Below are positions 25,901-30,739 of a stretch of DNA of 64,000 bases, piece after piece. The position numbers and the translations under genes were made by a program. The stretch is from the NCBI GenBank assembly GCA_014607495.2, contig CP053171.1, forward strand, positions 2,232,001 through 2,296,000, in the 5' to 3' direction. Below the pieces are notes generated by a model. The model had not been told where the DNA came from. It searched no databases and saw nothing but the letters and a program-made list of their open reading frames with translations. Source of the DNA: Carposina sasakii (taxonomy: Eukaryota; Arthropoda; Insecta; Lepidoptera; Carposinidae). Every line of letters starts with the position of its first letter. Position 1 is the stretch's first letter.

Positions 25901-26139
25901 ATACAATTTTCTATACAATAGTTTTCTATAGAATGGAAGACTCATACGCGGACGCTCTGAAGTATTATCTATACAATGTTATGTTTATTTCATGTTTTAT
26001 TGAACGGCGTCTACTTAAGACGTTCTTGTTCTTAAACATGAGTCATGAAGTGAGTATAGAAAGATAGAAAGCCAAAGCATCTTCGTATTAAACTGGACTG
26101 ATGGAGACTTAAGTGTAAGGTTCTTACCGTAGCCTGCAT
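1..26139 (-). CDS. K+-dependent Na+/Ca2+ exchanger (SLC24/NCKX family), 5' part, 12 exons, C-terminal half beyond left edge
   Basis: Exons, 5' to 3' on the minus strand: 26139-26128, 14018-13868, 12911-12757, 10864-10723, 10184-10074, 4861-4684, 4239-4087, 3460-3372, 2916-2807, 1621-1502, 761-677, 143-1. I translated each by eye; all junctions keep phase, giving 483 codons. The protein has a basic N-terminus, a hydrophobic segment at about residues 15-37, an acidic/polar extracellular stretch, transmembrane segments, the alpha-1 repeat ([13 protein letters not shown] at 163-175, then GVIGSAVFN), a Gln/Pro-rich cytosolic loop (about 301-435), and the start of the second transmembrane cluster ([12 protein letters not shown], then SYFMVW). 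Family members move Ca2+ plus K+ against Na+ across the plasma membrane, and the Glu in SAPE is a conserved alpha-1 acid. The C-terminal alpha-2 repeat is outside the window. The loop resembles NCKX3/4-type proteins in its context, but I do not assign a fly orthologue. Family assignment is firm; exact splice points are inferred. Confidence 0.93.
250..470 (+). mobile_element. Degenerate 3' fragment of an RTE/BovB-like LINE
   Basis: Diverged plus-strand copy of a stretch seen in better condition, reverse-complemented, at 2955-3190 and 45228-45350. Shared blocks include the CACCGACCCGCCTGCC region, a GTGGTGTGCCCTGGG block, and a terminal equivalent of the GTCCAGCAGTGGACTGCAAT block. The last encodes the end of the reverse transcriptase (YVQQWTA). 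Confidence 0.6.
677..761 (-). CDS. NCKX exon 11: loop end before second transmembrane cluster
   Basis: Encodes residues 408-435, [20 protein letters not shown] then [14 protein letters not shown] acceptor, GTAAGT donor. It leaves in phase 1, which requires the next exon to begin at 143 rather than 147. Confidence 0.82.
1130..1330 (-). mobile_element. Interspersed LINE/Helitron-like fragment
   Basis: Contains the recurrent unit with CATCAAAATCCGTTGC and ACATAGGGACAGACAGACA, also seen at about 3720-3830 and 34425-34590. No coding capacity remains. Confidence 0.4.
1502..1621 (-). CDS. NCKX exon 10: Gln/Pro-rich loop exon, cassette-like
   Basis: A 120-bp exon, phase 0 at both ends, encoding residues 368-407 ([20 protein letters not shown] onward, ending QQPPQ). 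TTTTTTGTACAG is a good acceptor; the donor GTTCGT is weak. The multiple-of-three length and weak donor make it a candidate skipped exon. It is GC-rich with a short CAG run. The longer open frames over it on both strands are shadows. Confidence 0.72.
1733..2423 (+). mobile_element. P-element-like non-autonomous DNA transposon with THAP remnant
   Basis: Left end 1733-1762 and right end 2394-2423 are 30-bp inverted repeats (left begins CTTAGATGAAAACAAAATAG) with about two mismatches. Flanking octamers TTTTAAAC and TTAAAAAC match at 6 of 8, consistent with a decayed 8-bp target duplication. Inside, an ATG at 1908 opens [20 protein letters not shown], then GITFHA and a stop: the start of a THAP zinc-binding domain. 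P-element transposases begin with THAP and make 8-bp duplications. It lies in intron 9 of NCKX, opposite to that gene. Confidence 0.65.
1908..1988 (+). pseudogene. THAP-domain N-terminal fragment
   Basis: 26 codons then TAA. The Cys-x4-Cys pair, CTN context and GITFH motif match the start of THAP domains (C2CH DNA-binding fold). The downstream Cys-x2-His half is not in frame; DNA at about 2040-2060 reads as a degraded continuation. Presumably the remnant of a transposase first exon. Confidence 0.55.
2563..2790. mobile_element. Diverged copy of the CAGGCAAATA foldback MITE
   Basis: Begins CAGGGTGTGAGTGACAACCA and ends in the inverted GTATTTTCCTGACTATCAC block, matching the fuller copies at 33712-34193 and 49432-49919. 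Confidence 0.5.
2807..2916 (-). CDS. NCKX exon 9: Tyr/Asp/Trp-rich cytosolic loop
   Basis: Encodes residues 331-367, with repeated Trp-Asp-Pro/Asn units ([17 protein letters not shown]). GTAG acceptor, GTACCA donor, exits in phase 0. Strongly GC-rich against its surroundings, as are the other loop exons. Confidence 0.82.
2955..3190 (-). mobile_element. 3' end fragment of an RTE/BovB-like LINE
   Basis: Contains the recurring AGCCTATTGCAGTCCACTGC block followed by GTAGGCCTCCCTCAGGGC. Read on the minus strand this is the last codons of the reverse transcriptase tail plus UTR. Related copies lie at 45228-45350 (same strand) and 35440-35630 (opposite strand). Confidence 0.6.
3372..3460 (-). CDS. 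NCKX exon 8: cytosolic loop
   Basis: Encodes residues 301-330, a low-complexity polar segment ([20 protein letters not shown]). CTCAG acceptor and GTAAGT donor; phases match exons 7 and 9. No domain is recognised. Confidence 0.85.
3522..3690 (-). mobile_element. Copy of a common non-coding repeat (TCGTAAGAGTCGACTAAGG family)
   Basis: Carries the family's order of blocks: CATCTCCTTCCG, GTCATAAGAGTCGACTTAGG, GATCATTAACATCTG, AAACGTGGCTGTAAGAATCT. Other copies are near 18216, 19430, 21640, 25165, 28600, 32325, 41260, 50020 and 55175, on both strands. No terminal repeats or coding sequence were recognised. Confidence 0.55.
3828..3965 (+). mobile_element. tRNA-derived SINE, family 1, truncated copy
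   Basis: GGTGATAGCCCAATAGTAA is a slightly decayed box A; GGTTCGATCGATC is box B-like. The tail GTACCACTAAATTTATTTCATG matches the better copies at 16559 and 43027. Confidence 0.6.
4087..4239 (-). CDS. NCKX exon 7: last membrane segment of cluster 1 and loop start
   Basis: Encodes residues 250-300, [20 protein letters not shown] then an amphipathic start of the cytosolic loop ([20 protein letters not shown]). CAG acceptor, GTAAGT donor, phases 2 in and 2 out. Confidence 0.92.
4334..4452. mobile_element. Short foldback MITE
   Basis: AGCATGAACGTTTTTACGCG at the left and CTATCGAGAGGTTCGTGCTT at the right are imperfect inverted ends around a CGTAACGCT/AGCGTTACG core. A second copy is at 39470-39590. 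Confidence 0.55.
4684..4861 (-). CDS. NCKX exon 6: alpha-1 repeat, second half, and following membrane segments
   Basis: Encodes residues 191-249, with [20 protein letters not shown] completing alpha-1, then two further hydrophobic segments ending in GYVSW. GTGAGC donor. The acceptor CTTTGCAG is preceded directly by the (TTA)n tail of a LINE inserted in intron 5. Confidence 0.94.
4871..4918. repeat. (AAT)n microsatellite: 3' tail of the LINE
   Basis: About 15 units of AAT with one slip, directly next to the NCKX exon 6 splice acceptor. In LINE sense (minus) it reads (TTA)n and follows AATAAATAAA. Confidence 0.9.
5106..7104 (-). pseudogene. LINE ORF2 reverse transcriptase (two frames)
   Basis: The frame 6949-5582 carries the fingers/palm motifs: NYRPISLLP, motif A LDLAKAFD, motif [11 protein letters not shown], catalytic YADD, and YLGVTIDD. 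A one-base shift near 5575-5582 moves the thumb ([18 protein letters not shown] onward) to the frame ending at 5106. Upstream of 6949 the same frame continues to the endonuclease junction. The catalytic residues are present, but the frame breaks make it non-functional as it stands. Confidence 0.92.
7105..8061 (-). pseudogene. LINE ORF2 endonuclease domain
   Basis: Open for 318 codons from ATG at 8061. Motifs of the exonuclease-endonuclease-phosphatase fold occur in order: [39 protein letters not shown] and SPITDHNAV (the catalytic Asp-His). It nicks the target DNA. It ends at a stop near 7105 because of a one-base shift around 7135; in the next frame [14 protein letters not shown] continues into the RT region. 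Confidence 0.9.
8122..9338 (-). pseudogene. LINE ORF1, gag-like nucleic-acid-binding protein (frameshifted)
   Basis: The N-terminal frame starts at 9338 (MDSPFNRSG, Pro-rich) and must shift near 9170 into the main frame that runs to 8122. The main frame carries a central RNA-binding-like region and three Cys/His knuckles near the C-terminus: [14 protein letters not shown] and [14 protein letters not shown] (both C-x2-C-x4-H-x4-C) and a looser CATCLRF...GHKTGDAEC. Family proteins bind LINE RNA and help target-primed reverse transcription. The single shift means no intact ORF1 in this copy. Confidence 0.85.
9780..9945 (+). mobile_element. 3' UTR fragment of a second LINE
   Basis: GCTGGAAGAAATTTCTTGAA, then GATAAGCTCGCCTTTGTACA and an AATAAAG ending is the common 3' end of insect LINEs. 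No coding part is attached; a 5'-truncated insertion in NCKX intron 5. Confidence 0.6.
10074..10184 (-). CDS. NCKX exon 5: alpha-1 repeat, first half
   Basis: Encodes residues 154-190, [18 protein letters not shown] followed by [18 protein letters not shown]. This is the near-invariant ion-binding helix of the exchanger superfamily and the most diagnostic exon. CTCAG acceptor, GTCAGT donor, phases 1 in and 1 out. Confidence 0.95.
10723..10864 (-). CDS. NCKX exon 4: first membrane segment before alpha-1
   Basis: Encodes residues 107-153, with [20 protein letters not shown] as membrane segment, then [13 protein letters not shown], the family hallmark just before alpha-1. The donor is GTAGGT. 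The acceptor is ambiguous: a CCAG before TTCCCGCAG gives Phe-Pro at the junction as in vertebrate NCKX3/4, while the CAG 9 bp further in gives a protein three residues shorter. Both are phase 0; I prefer the first. Confidence 0.9.
11170..11640 (-). mobile_element. RTE/BovB-like LINE fragment, RT C-terminus
   Basis: A minus-strand frame reads [20 protein letters not shown] then RPPARWTDD, the conserved tail after the RT domain in RTE-type elements. It is broken by frameshifts. A plus-strand relative lies at 35440-35630. Located in NCKX intron 3. Confidence 0.65.
11655..11905 (+). mobile_element. tRNA-derived SINE, family 2
   Basis: GATTGGTGTAGTTGGTAGTGG is the box A region; GGGTTCGGATCC is box B. 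The body TAGGTGCAAACATTAATATGATG and the tail GTGTGGGACTGGGTTAATGT match copies at 24832-25070, 30145-30350 and 58485-58700. Confidence 0.75.
12757..12911 (-). CDS. NCKX exon 3: polar extracellular segment
   Basis: TTTTCAG acceptor and GTAAGT donor. It encodes residues 55-106, charged and without membrane segments (for example [18 protein letters not shown]). This fits the extracellular region before the first transmembrane cluster. The phase 1 entry joins exon 2 to make an Asp codon. Confidence 0.85.
13715..13756 (-). repeat. Duplicated 3' end of NCKX exon 2
   Basis: 42 bp are nearly identical to 13865-13906, the end of exon 2 plus its donor. On the minus strand the copy still reads [13 protein letters not shown] (exon: [13 protein letters not shown]) and keeps a GTAGGT donor. 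The nearest acceptor-like TAG does not give a usable phase from exon 1 or 2, so it is probably a relic. Adjoining DNA at 13757-13845 is itself similar to 13395-13500. Confidence 0.75.
13868..14018 (-). CDS. NCKX exon 2: N-terminal signal/anchor segment
   Basis: Bounded by a TTGCAG acceptor and a GTACGT donor; starts in phase 0 and ends in phase 1. It encodes residues 5-54: a basic start ([10 protein letters not shown]), then a hydrophobic stretch ([19 protein letters not shown]) that is either a cleaved signal peptide or the first membrane segment, then a polar extracellular part. The last about 40 bp are duplicated 150 bp downstream in the intron (13715-13756). Confidence 0.88.
14119..15120. 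other. GC-richer unclassified block in NCKX intron 1
   Basis: Base composition is clearly richer in G+C than its flanks and short open frames are broken, as in an old coding or mobile insertion. Two similar segments (TATCCCCTTTGTGTCA at about 14125 and TATCCCTTTGTGTCA at about 15043) bracket it in the same orientation. No protein family recognised. Confidence 0.35.
15121..16420. other. NCKX intron 1, AT-rich, nothing recognised
   Basis: Low-complexity AT-rich DNA with scattered short open frames and a small GTAGCATGACTACGCAAC-type inverted repeat near 15770-15805. No gene or clear element. Confidence 0.5.
16424..16497. mobile_element. Half copy of the GGCCGATTTTTCCAA foldback MITE
   Basis: AGGCCGAATTTTCCAACGCT followed by TTTATCTGAAGGATAAAT and CTCTGAGACTTGATCAAG matches one arm of the full copies at 38014-38157 and 40770-40895. 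Confidence 0.55.
16559..17235 (+). mobile_element. tRNA-derived SINE, family 1, interrupted by two later insertions
   Basis: Box A TAGCCCAGTGG and box B GTTCGATCC match the pol III consensus. The body runs to about 16815 (GCACACACTTGTG). The next body block (CACTATAATATCTCCTGCG) appears only at 17017-17037, and the last (CTCCGTAGAGATTGGTCGCC) at about 17205-17225. Comparison with the uninterrupted copy at 43027-43355 shows about 200 bp inserted at 16816 and a truncated family 2 SINE (about 17040-17190) inserted at 17038. Confidence 0.75.
18216..18655. mobile_element. Common non-coding repeat, split by a hAT-like MITE
   Basis: The left part (CACGGCTGTGTTCCCAAAATG, CATAATAGAGATTCCATAGTC) and the right part (GATCAGTGACGAGTTAATAA) are one copy of the repeat seen whole at 28600-28785, separated exactly by the insertion at 18332-18612. 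Confidence 0.7.
18332..18612. mobile_element. hAT-like MITE with intact 8-bp target duplication
   Basis: 281 bp with inverted ends of nearly 40 bp (CAGAGGTCGGAATTAGGTAG at the left, its complement at the right) and perfect flanking ATGATCAG octamers. An 8-bp duplication with CAG-starting ends is the hAT signature. It carries no coding capacity. Confidence 0.88.
18765..18870 (+). mobile_element. SINE family 1, 5'-truncated
   Basis: GGCTCGATCGCAGTTACGGG then CCTGTACCATTGTATTTATT is the box B region and following body of family 1. Confidence 0.55.
19425..19655. mobile_element. Copy of the common TCGTAAGAGTCGACTAAGG repeat (reverse orientation)
   Basis: Contains ACACATAGCTGTGTTTCC, TTTAGTATAGCGGGGACAGA, TTAGTCGACTCTTACGACAT and CACGGAAGGAGATGCAGCTG in the family order. 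Confidence 0.6.
20424..20790. mobile_element. Diverged copy of the CAGGCAAATA foldback MITE
   Basis: GCGACAGCCAGGAAAATACTG at the left and the inner TTTTGCTTAGAATCATGGTC block at the right match 33712-34193; the right terminus is missing. Confidence 0.5.
21214..21304. repeat. Small perfect-arm inverted repeat
   Basis: Arms of about 24 bp (GTCACTGTCAATCAGTAGAT and its complement) flank an AT-rich loop of about 40 bp. Could form a hairpin in DNA or RNA; a tiny MITE is likely. Confidence 0.6.
21640..21820. mobile_element. Copy of the common TCGTAAGAGTCGACTAAGG repeat
   Basis: CACACGGCTATGTTCCCGGA, GCTTAGCATAGCGCGGACAG and TCGACTCTCACGACATGCAC in order. Confidence 0.55.
22797..22921. mobile_element. 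Foldback MITE with CGCGTTAACGTAAA arms
   Basis: Left arm TTCGCGTTAACGTAAAACAG then CCAACCAATCAC; right arm is the complement (GTGATTGGTTGG, then TTTACGTTAACGCGATCGAG). The arms are about 45 bp with a few mismatches. Confidence 0.6.
23285..23684. mobile_element. TA/CAGGG-type foldback MITE (GGTATGTTAAG family), with inner insertion
   Basis: Starts ACAGGGCGTAACAGAAGGGG and ends CGCTTAACACCCTGT, as at 61003-61264. The middle (about 23505-23585) holds an unrelated fragment with GACCCGCCCCGGCTTTGCAC, explaining the extra length. Confidence 0.6.
24047..24290. mobile_element. MITE with GGGGCAATTC ends
   Basis: Left GGGGCAATTCCGCAA and right TTGCGGAATTGCCCC are perfect 15-bp inverted ends. Inner blocks (GCGAAGCAATATTTACTTAC, CTCGTGCTGAAATGCGTCTA) match the copy at 35005-35270 in the opposite orientation. 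Confidence 0.7.
24832..25070 (-). mobile_element. tRNA-derived SINE, family 2
   Basis: Reverse complement of the 30145 copy: CCTAGTCCCACACTAAGATC, then CGGGATTCGAACCCAGGACC (box B) and a decayed box A in the GCTGGGTCACTACCTACTAG part. Confidence 0.8.
25165..25600 (-). mobile_element. Common TCGTAAGAGTCGACTAAGG repeat, split by a foldback element
   Basis: The family sequence runs to TTCTGG at 25287 and resumes at 25560 with TTCTGGCTACACC. The intervening 272 bp are the palindromic insertion. Confidence 0.65.
25288..25559. mobile_element. Long-arm foldback element with 7-bp duplication
   Basis: Arms of about 105 bp are inverted copies with few mismatches; ends are CATAGAGGAATAA and its complement. 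GTTCTGG is present on both flanks (25281-25287 and 25560-25566). The loop is a short ATTAGTAATGTAGTACATTA-type sequence. No coding capacity. The duplication length is unusual for hAT (8) and does not settle a superfamily. Confidence 0.8.
26128..26139 (-). CDS. NCKX exon 1: four-codon start exon
   Basis: On the minus strand CACC precedes ATG, then three codons (Gln-Ala-Thr), then a GTAAGA donor. The exon ends in phase 0 and joins exon 2 in frame, giving [19 protein letters not shown] box about 45 bp upstream supports it as a genuine first exon. The alternative is that exon 2 carries the start codon at 14015 and this exon is only chance similarity, but promoter, Kozak-like context, phase and donor all agree. 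Confidence 0.7.
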
Positions 26140-26180
26140 GGTGTCTGGCCCGGCGCCAGCTGTTCACAAACGTAGGTCCC

Positions 26181-26188
26181 TATTTATA
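26181..26188 (-). promoter_or_regulatory. TATA box of the NCKX gene
   Basis: TATAAATA on the minus strand lies about 42 bp upstream of the exon 1 start codon. A start site about 30 bp downstream would fall near 26157-26160, leaving a 5' UTR of about 20 nt. GC- and CpG-rich DNA lies further upstream at about 26456-26580. Confidence 0.6.
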
Positions 26189-26189
26189 C

Positions 26190-27830
26190 GCACAGGATAT
26201 CGATTTTGTCCCGGACAGTTACGTAACTTGCACTAGTCACACCAGCAGGAAATGTTTACCACCTCTGACGCTACAAGCACATTTCAATATAAATATATAC
26301 AATTTCAATCAATAATTTACAGGGCCGCTTGATGTATGTATATAATTACGTAACAAATTGGATTTTCGTAAACAAACTTCGAAAGATTTCGTGGTATTTA
26401 ATATTAGTGGAAGGTCGGGAATTGACTGAGGCGGGGAAGGATTTTAATTCAGTAAAATTGACTTGAATTTCGGGAGGGAATCTCGCGGGTAGCGGCGCGA
26501 GGGCGAGAGACGACCGAGCTCAGTGGCGCCACCGAGCCGACTGACGAGAAAAGCGGCTGCGCGGCTTTCCACGCACACTGTTACAACCCCTACTGAAACC
26601 CACTGTAATTTCCACCTTAATATATATTACCTTCAAGTCCATATTTCCTAAAACAGCCGTTTATAGCAGCAAATTTAGTTTTACAGCCGGGTTATGGATT
26701 TCCTGGATGATTTTTAAGGGCTGTGATATTTTAGGAGGTGTCATTAGTAAGTTTGTGGCAGCGTATTGTTTCAATGGCGACGGAAGAGATAGACACGACG
26801 GCGTCGTTTCGTAACATTTGTCACGGCTCATTGTGATCCTATTTGACGAAATCCCCAGCATTTAACTGAGATTTCACGTTGATTTGTTAAAATTGATTTG
26901 CCATCTTTTTCCTGTAATAGTATATTAGTGGTACATTGTAGCTTTCATCCACGATATTCTAGTACGATATTTTAGACTTTGAGCTGAAATGTCAGGGTTC
27001 AAAGGTTATTTCAATTGCCCCAATTTCAGGGCGTTTACGATTTGAGTTTAAAGAGTTAACAAATAAAGTTTTGGGAAAAGCTGTTGTGGAAACGAATATT
27101 TGAGTATTTCAATAAGTTCCGTTTGAATAAATGATGGTGGTCATTTATTTAAGTGGTTCATATTCTTTTTGAATTACAAATAGTAATTGGTCTATATACC
27201 TAAAAATGCTTTATCCTGATTGCTCCACTCAAAATTGAAAAGACAAGTATGGTAGGTACACTTTTTGTATGAATGAATATTTTTTCTAACAAATCATTAA
27301 TAATGTTTACGAATAACGAGTATTTTCTCATTGTAGTTGGATTCGTTACCTGTCTAGTGACATTTAGTGATTGTCGTATCCTATTTATGCCTGAACACTT
27401 TTGGTTTAAAAAATTGCATTTCAAGAACATTATAAGCGTGTTTGGCGAACGTCACCGCACAAATAATATTTTGGAAGGGTGGCATTCAATAATTCGCATA
27501 GAGGTTGCATATAAACTTAAATTTTTACAAAACAATCCGTTCATTCTTAATTGTCAATATAAAAACTTTGATTTTTAAATTATAGTTGTAGTGTCGACGG
27601 GAACGAAGATGTTAGACCCTTCATAAAGTACCCATGACACTACTGGCTAGTAGTGCAGAAGGGACAAAACATTCTCCGCGAGACTGAATACTGACTTATA
27701 TATAGAACAAATACATCAATAGGCACAACCAAGAGTATCTGGTTGAATTTTATGCTTAAGGAGGTTTTAAACATAGTAAGCTCATCCAATTTCGCATAGC
27801 AGACCCTTTTTTACATCCTGTAGAAAACTT
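26190..27830. other. Upstream flank of NCKX, no gene seen
   Basis: Promoter-distal DNA. A GC/CpG-rich patch at about 26456-26580 (GCGGGTAGCGGCGCGAGGGC onward) could be part of the NCKX promoter or an alternative first exon. The rest is AT-rich; the 101-codon open frame at 27273-27578 has no recognisable domain. Confidence 0.4.
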
Positions 27831-27832
27831 AT

Positions 27833-28373
27833 ACAGGGTTAATTTTAAAACATCAATAACCTCGCAGGGCTAGATAGCTAAAATAATAAACTATAAAATT
27901 ATTAATAAAGAAAATGGAAAAAATTCTTCACCCGAGTGGGAATCGAACTTTTTCCATTTTCTTTATTAATAATTTTATAATATATAATATCTTGACTAAG
28001 ATAAATTTATAAAAACACTTCTCCATTAATATAATCCGTTAAAATAATAAACAATAACATTTGTTCTACGAGTTTTATTATAATTCAATACATTATTTAT
28101 TAAATGATTTTCCAAGCTTTTATTGTACTTTCGTGACAGGTCGTGACATTTGTATGTCTATATTTCATTCGTAGGTATACGAAAAGGTTGACGCGCGCGC
28201 GCCTTAGTATTATATACAGACTTACGAACATTCAGAGGTAATATTAAATTGATATTTATTTTGTATGAAAGTAAAATGTGACAAATTATCAAAACTCGTA
28301 AAACAAATGTTGTTGTTTATGATGGTAGCTACCTAGTCTTGCAAGCTTATTGATGTTTTAAAATTAACCCTGT
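27833..28373. mobile_element. TA/CAGGG-type MITE (GGTTAATTTTAAAACATCAA family)
   Basis: Left ACAGGGTTAATTTTAAAACA then TCAATAA; right is the exact inverted equivalent ending AACCCTGT. It hosts a second palindrome at 27888-27985. Confidence 0.75.
27888..27985 (-). mobile_element. SINE family 3 tail duplicated in inverted orientation
   Basis: Arms TTATTAATAAAGAAAATGGA and its complement flank a 26-bp loop, CTTCACCCGAGTGGGAATCG onward, that is the box B half of the SINE at 45700-45800. Only about 25 bp of the tRNA-like part survives between the two tail copies. Confidence 0.65.
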
Positions 28374-28477
28374 ATAAATCATGTTGAAATAGCATAAGTA
28401 AAAACTATAACCAAATGTACTGTCCTTGTTATGTTTAGCTTTCATATATTTTTTTCTACGAATGCCGACCTATAAGC

Positions 28478-28560
28478 CGCGTCACAAGACCTTAGGAATC
28501 TCACTGTGGGACTAGGTCAATGTGTCGTGAAGTGTGCGCACATTTATTTTTAACCAAAAG
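28478..28560 (+). mobile_element. SINE family 2, 3' fragment
   Basis: GTCACAAGACCTTAGGAATC then GTGGGACTAGGTCAATGTGT matches the tail of family 2. Confidence 0.6.
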
Positions 28561-28589
28561 ACTCTGCATTCGACGTTTTTTTTTCCATA

Positions 28590-28795
28590 GATAATATCTT
28601 CCATATACACATTGCTGTGTTCCCGAAATAGGGTAGCCAGAGATGCAGGATCATAAGGGAGATCCTTCAGCCTTCGTTTAGCATAGCGGGGACAGGTAAA
28701 TGAACAGTGACAAGTTGCTAGCTTATTGCCTGAGAGAATGCCGGAGTTCTTTAGTCGACTGTTACGATATGCACGGAAGGAGATATGTACCTTCC
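28590..28795. mobile_element. Common TCGTAAGAGTCGACTAAGG repeat, uninterrupted copy
   Basis: Reads CACATTGCTGTGTTCCCGAA, GGGTAGCCAGAGATGCAGGA, TTAGCATAGCGGGGACAGGT, GACAAGTTGCTAGCTTATTG and TCGACTGTTACGATATGCAC. A useful reference for the split copies. Confidence 0.6.
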
Positions 28796-28846
28796 AGTTA
28801 TTTATTTATATGGCATGTTAGCAATACATAGATAATTATGTAATAT

Positions 28847-29527
28847 ACAGTGTGTTTTTTCGTTGCCACCCTTAACGAAGGGTACGTACTCTATACATCA
28901 AATAAAGTAAGTTTATGGCAAAAAAAAGCTGGGAAGTGATGTCAATTTTTTTGATTTTTTTTATTTTATTTCTTGATCGGGCAAAATTTATTGTGTTCAG
29001 TGTTTATGCTAGTTTTTTTCATAGACAGATTAATATTTAATTTTAAAAAAAAAAAAATAAAAATATGACTAATATTTGTCGTGAAAAAATTTTGCTACAC
29101 GCGTCAATGTGCATTAAAAACGCAGTCTATTTACTCAACTTTGGACCCTAATATTTTGAAAACCAGACACTTCCCAGGTATGCTTCCATGGAGAAAAATG
29201 ATCGTAATGATTAGGAGATTCTGTAGTTTTCGGGAACGTTGACGACCAAAAATCACCCTATACATGGTGTTTTTTTTGTGGCCACCTAACGAAGGGTACG
29301 ATTCTATATAAAAAGATTATGCCAAAAAAAATAGATCGTAAATGTATAGTGTCTAGTGTTTATGTTAGTTTTTTATAGACAGATATTAATTACTTTCTTG
29401 ATCCTGCTACGCGCGTCATGTGCATTATGCAGAAAACGCAGTCTATGGACCCTAGTTTATGCGGAGAACGTGATGATGAGGAGATTCTGTAGTTTTCGGG
29501 AACGTTGACGACCAAAAATCACCCTGT
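28847..29527. mobile_element. Two head-to-tail copies of a TA/CAGGG-type MITE
   Basis: Copy 1 (about 28847-29262) and a shorter copy 2 (about 29263-29527) both run from a TTTTTTCGTTGCCACC-like start to ACCAAAAATCACCCT. The reverse-oriented single copy at 38336-38707 gives the full form; a 3' piece is at 49185-49250. Confidence 0.7.
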
Positions 29528-29529
29528 AT

Positions 29530-30140
29530 AGATTATAAAAAATAATTCTCTACATTAAAAGAAGTTATTGTTTTTTATACATCTAATAAAGGTAATCATA
29601 CTATTTGTGCATAAAATACAACCATTGCAACAAAATAAATGTTAATTAAGTATAGAAATAAATCAACTACAATTTCACGCCAAATGGAAAGTGGTGAAGT
29701 GCGTAGACAAGCTACGGAAGCGTAGACGAGCTACGAAAGCGTAGCACTGCTACAATTTGAGTTTGATTCCCCCCATGTTTTTTCTTTGCTAACTACTTAC
29801 GCCATCTACTTATTTAAATTGTAAATAAAATAGTTTCGCAATAACTTCGATAGATGGCAATATTACTTTCTTATTGGTGTAGAATTTTATTTGTAAATCG
29901 TATTAGAGAATGTGAATAGAAAATAATTATTGGTTTCTAATATGACAGGATAATATTAGTCGTATTGGAAAAAATGGCATTAAAGGCTAGTAATAGCCCT
30001 TCTAATATTATAAAGATGAGTATAAAGATGAATGAGACTGAAGATATTTAAATGAGCGATACTCTTTTACGTTAAAATTACCAAACGGATTTTGATGAAA
30101 CTTTTAGACATAAGTATTTGACGTATATAACCTTTTGACC
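29530..30140. other. AT-rich intergenic DNA
   Basis: Only a small imperfect repeat of GTAGACAAGCTACGGAAGC (29703-29752). No gene seen. Confidence 0.4.
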
Positions 30141-30144
30141 CTAC

Positions 30145-30352
30145 CTGCGACGCCATAGGTCCTGGGTTCGAATCCCGGTAGGTGCAAACATTGATATGAT
30201 GAATATCAATGTTTGTTTCCGAGTCATGGATGTTTCTATAAGTATCTATGTATTTATATACCGTTGCTTAGTACCCACGACACAAGACCTTAGGGATCTT
30301 ACTGTGGGACTAGGTTAATGTGTTGTGAAGTGTGTGAATATTTATTTTATTA
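30145..30352 (+). mobile_element. tRNA-derived SINE, family 2, good 3' copy
   Basis: Box B GGTTCGAATCC, then TAGGTGCAAACATTGATATG, the GTACCCACGACACAAGACC block and the GTGGGACTAGGTTAATGTGT tail. The box A end is lost or decayed. Confidence 0.8.
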
Positions 30353-30505
30353 CTATTTATATTTAAGTATAAATAATGTAGTTTAGGTATACCTACATCA
30401 GAATAAGCTACATAGTTCACACACGCGTATGTCGTTAACTGCCAAATATCACGTTCATTTATATTTCGTAGCTACGCACAAAGTTTTCGCTTTAGGTACT
30501 TATTG

Positions 30506-30739
30506 TACAAGGTCTAACAAAAGAGGTATGTTAAGCGAAATAAAAAGCCCACTATAGATAACTTAGACGTTTTTTTTTCAGATAATAGGTATGCACATTT
30601 TCTTAAACTAAACCACACAGAAGATTTCATAGAATTTTGAATAATAAATATGTGATTTTTAGTCTCTTGTGAATAGGTTACCTACAGCAGGCTATTTTCA
30701 TAGCATTTCACGTAACATACCTTTTATGATACACCCTGT
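30506..30739. mobile_element. TA/CAGGG-type MITE (GGTATGTTAAG family), diverged
   Basis: ACAAGGTCTAACAAAAGAGG then TATGTTAAGCGAA at the left; inverted CGTAACATACCTTTTATGAT then ACACCCTGT at the right. Confidence 0.65.
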
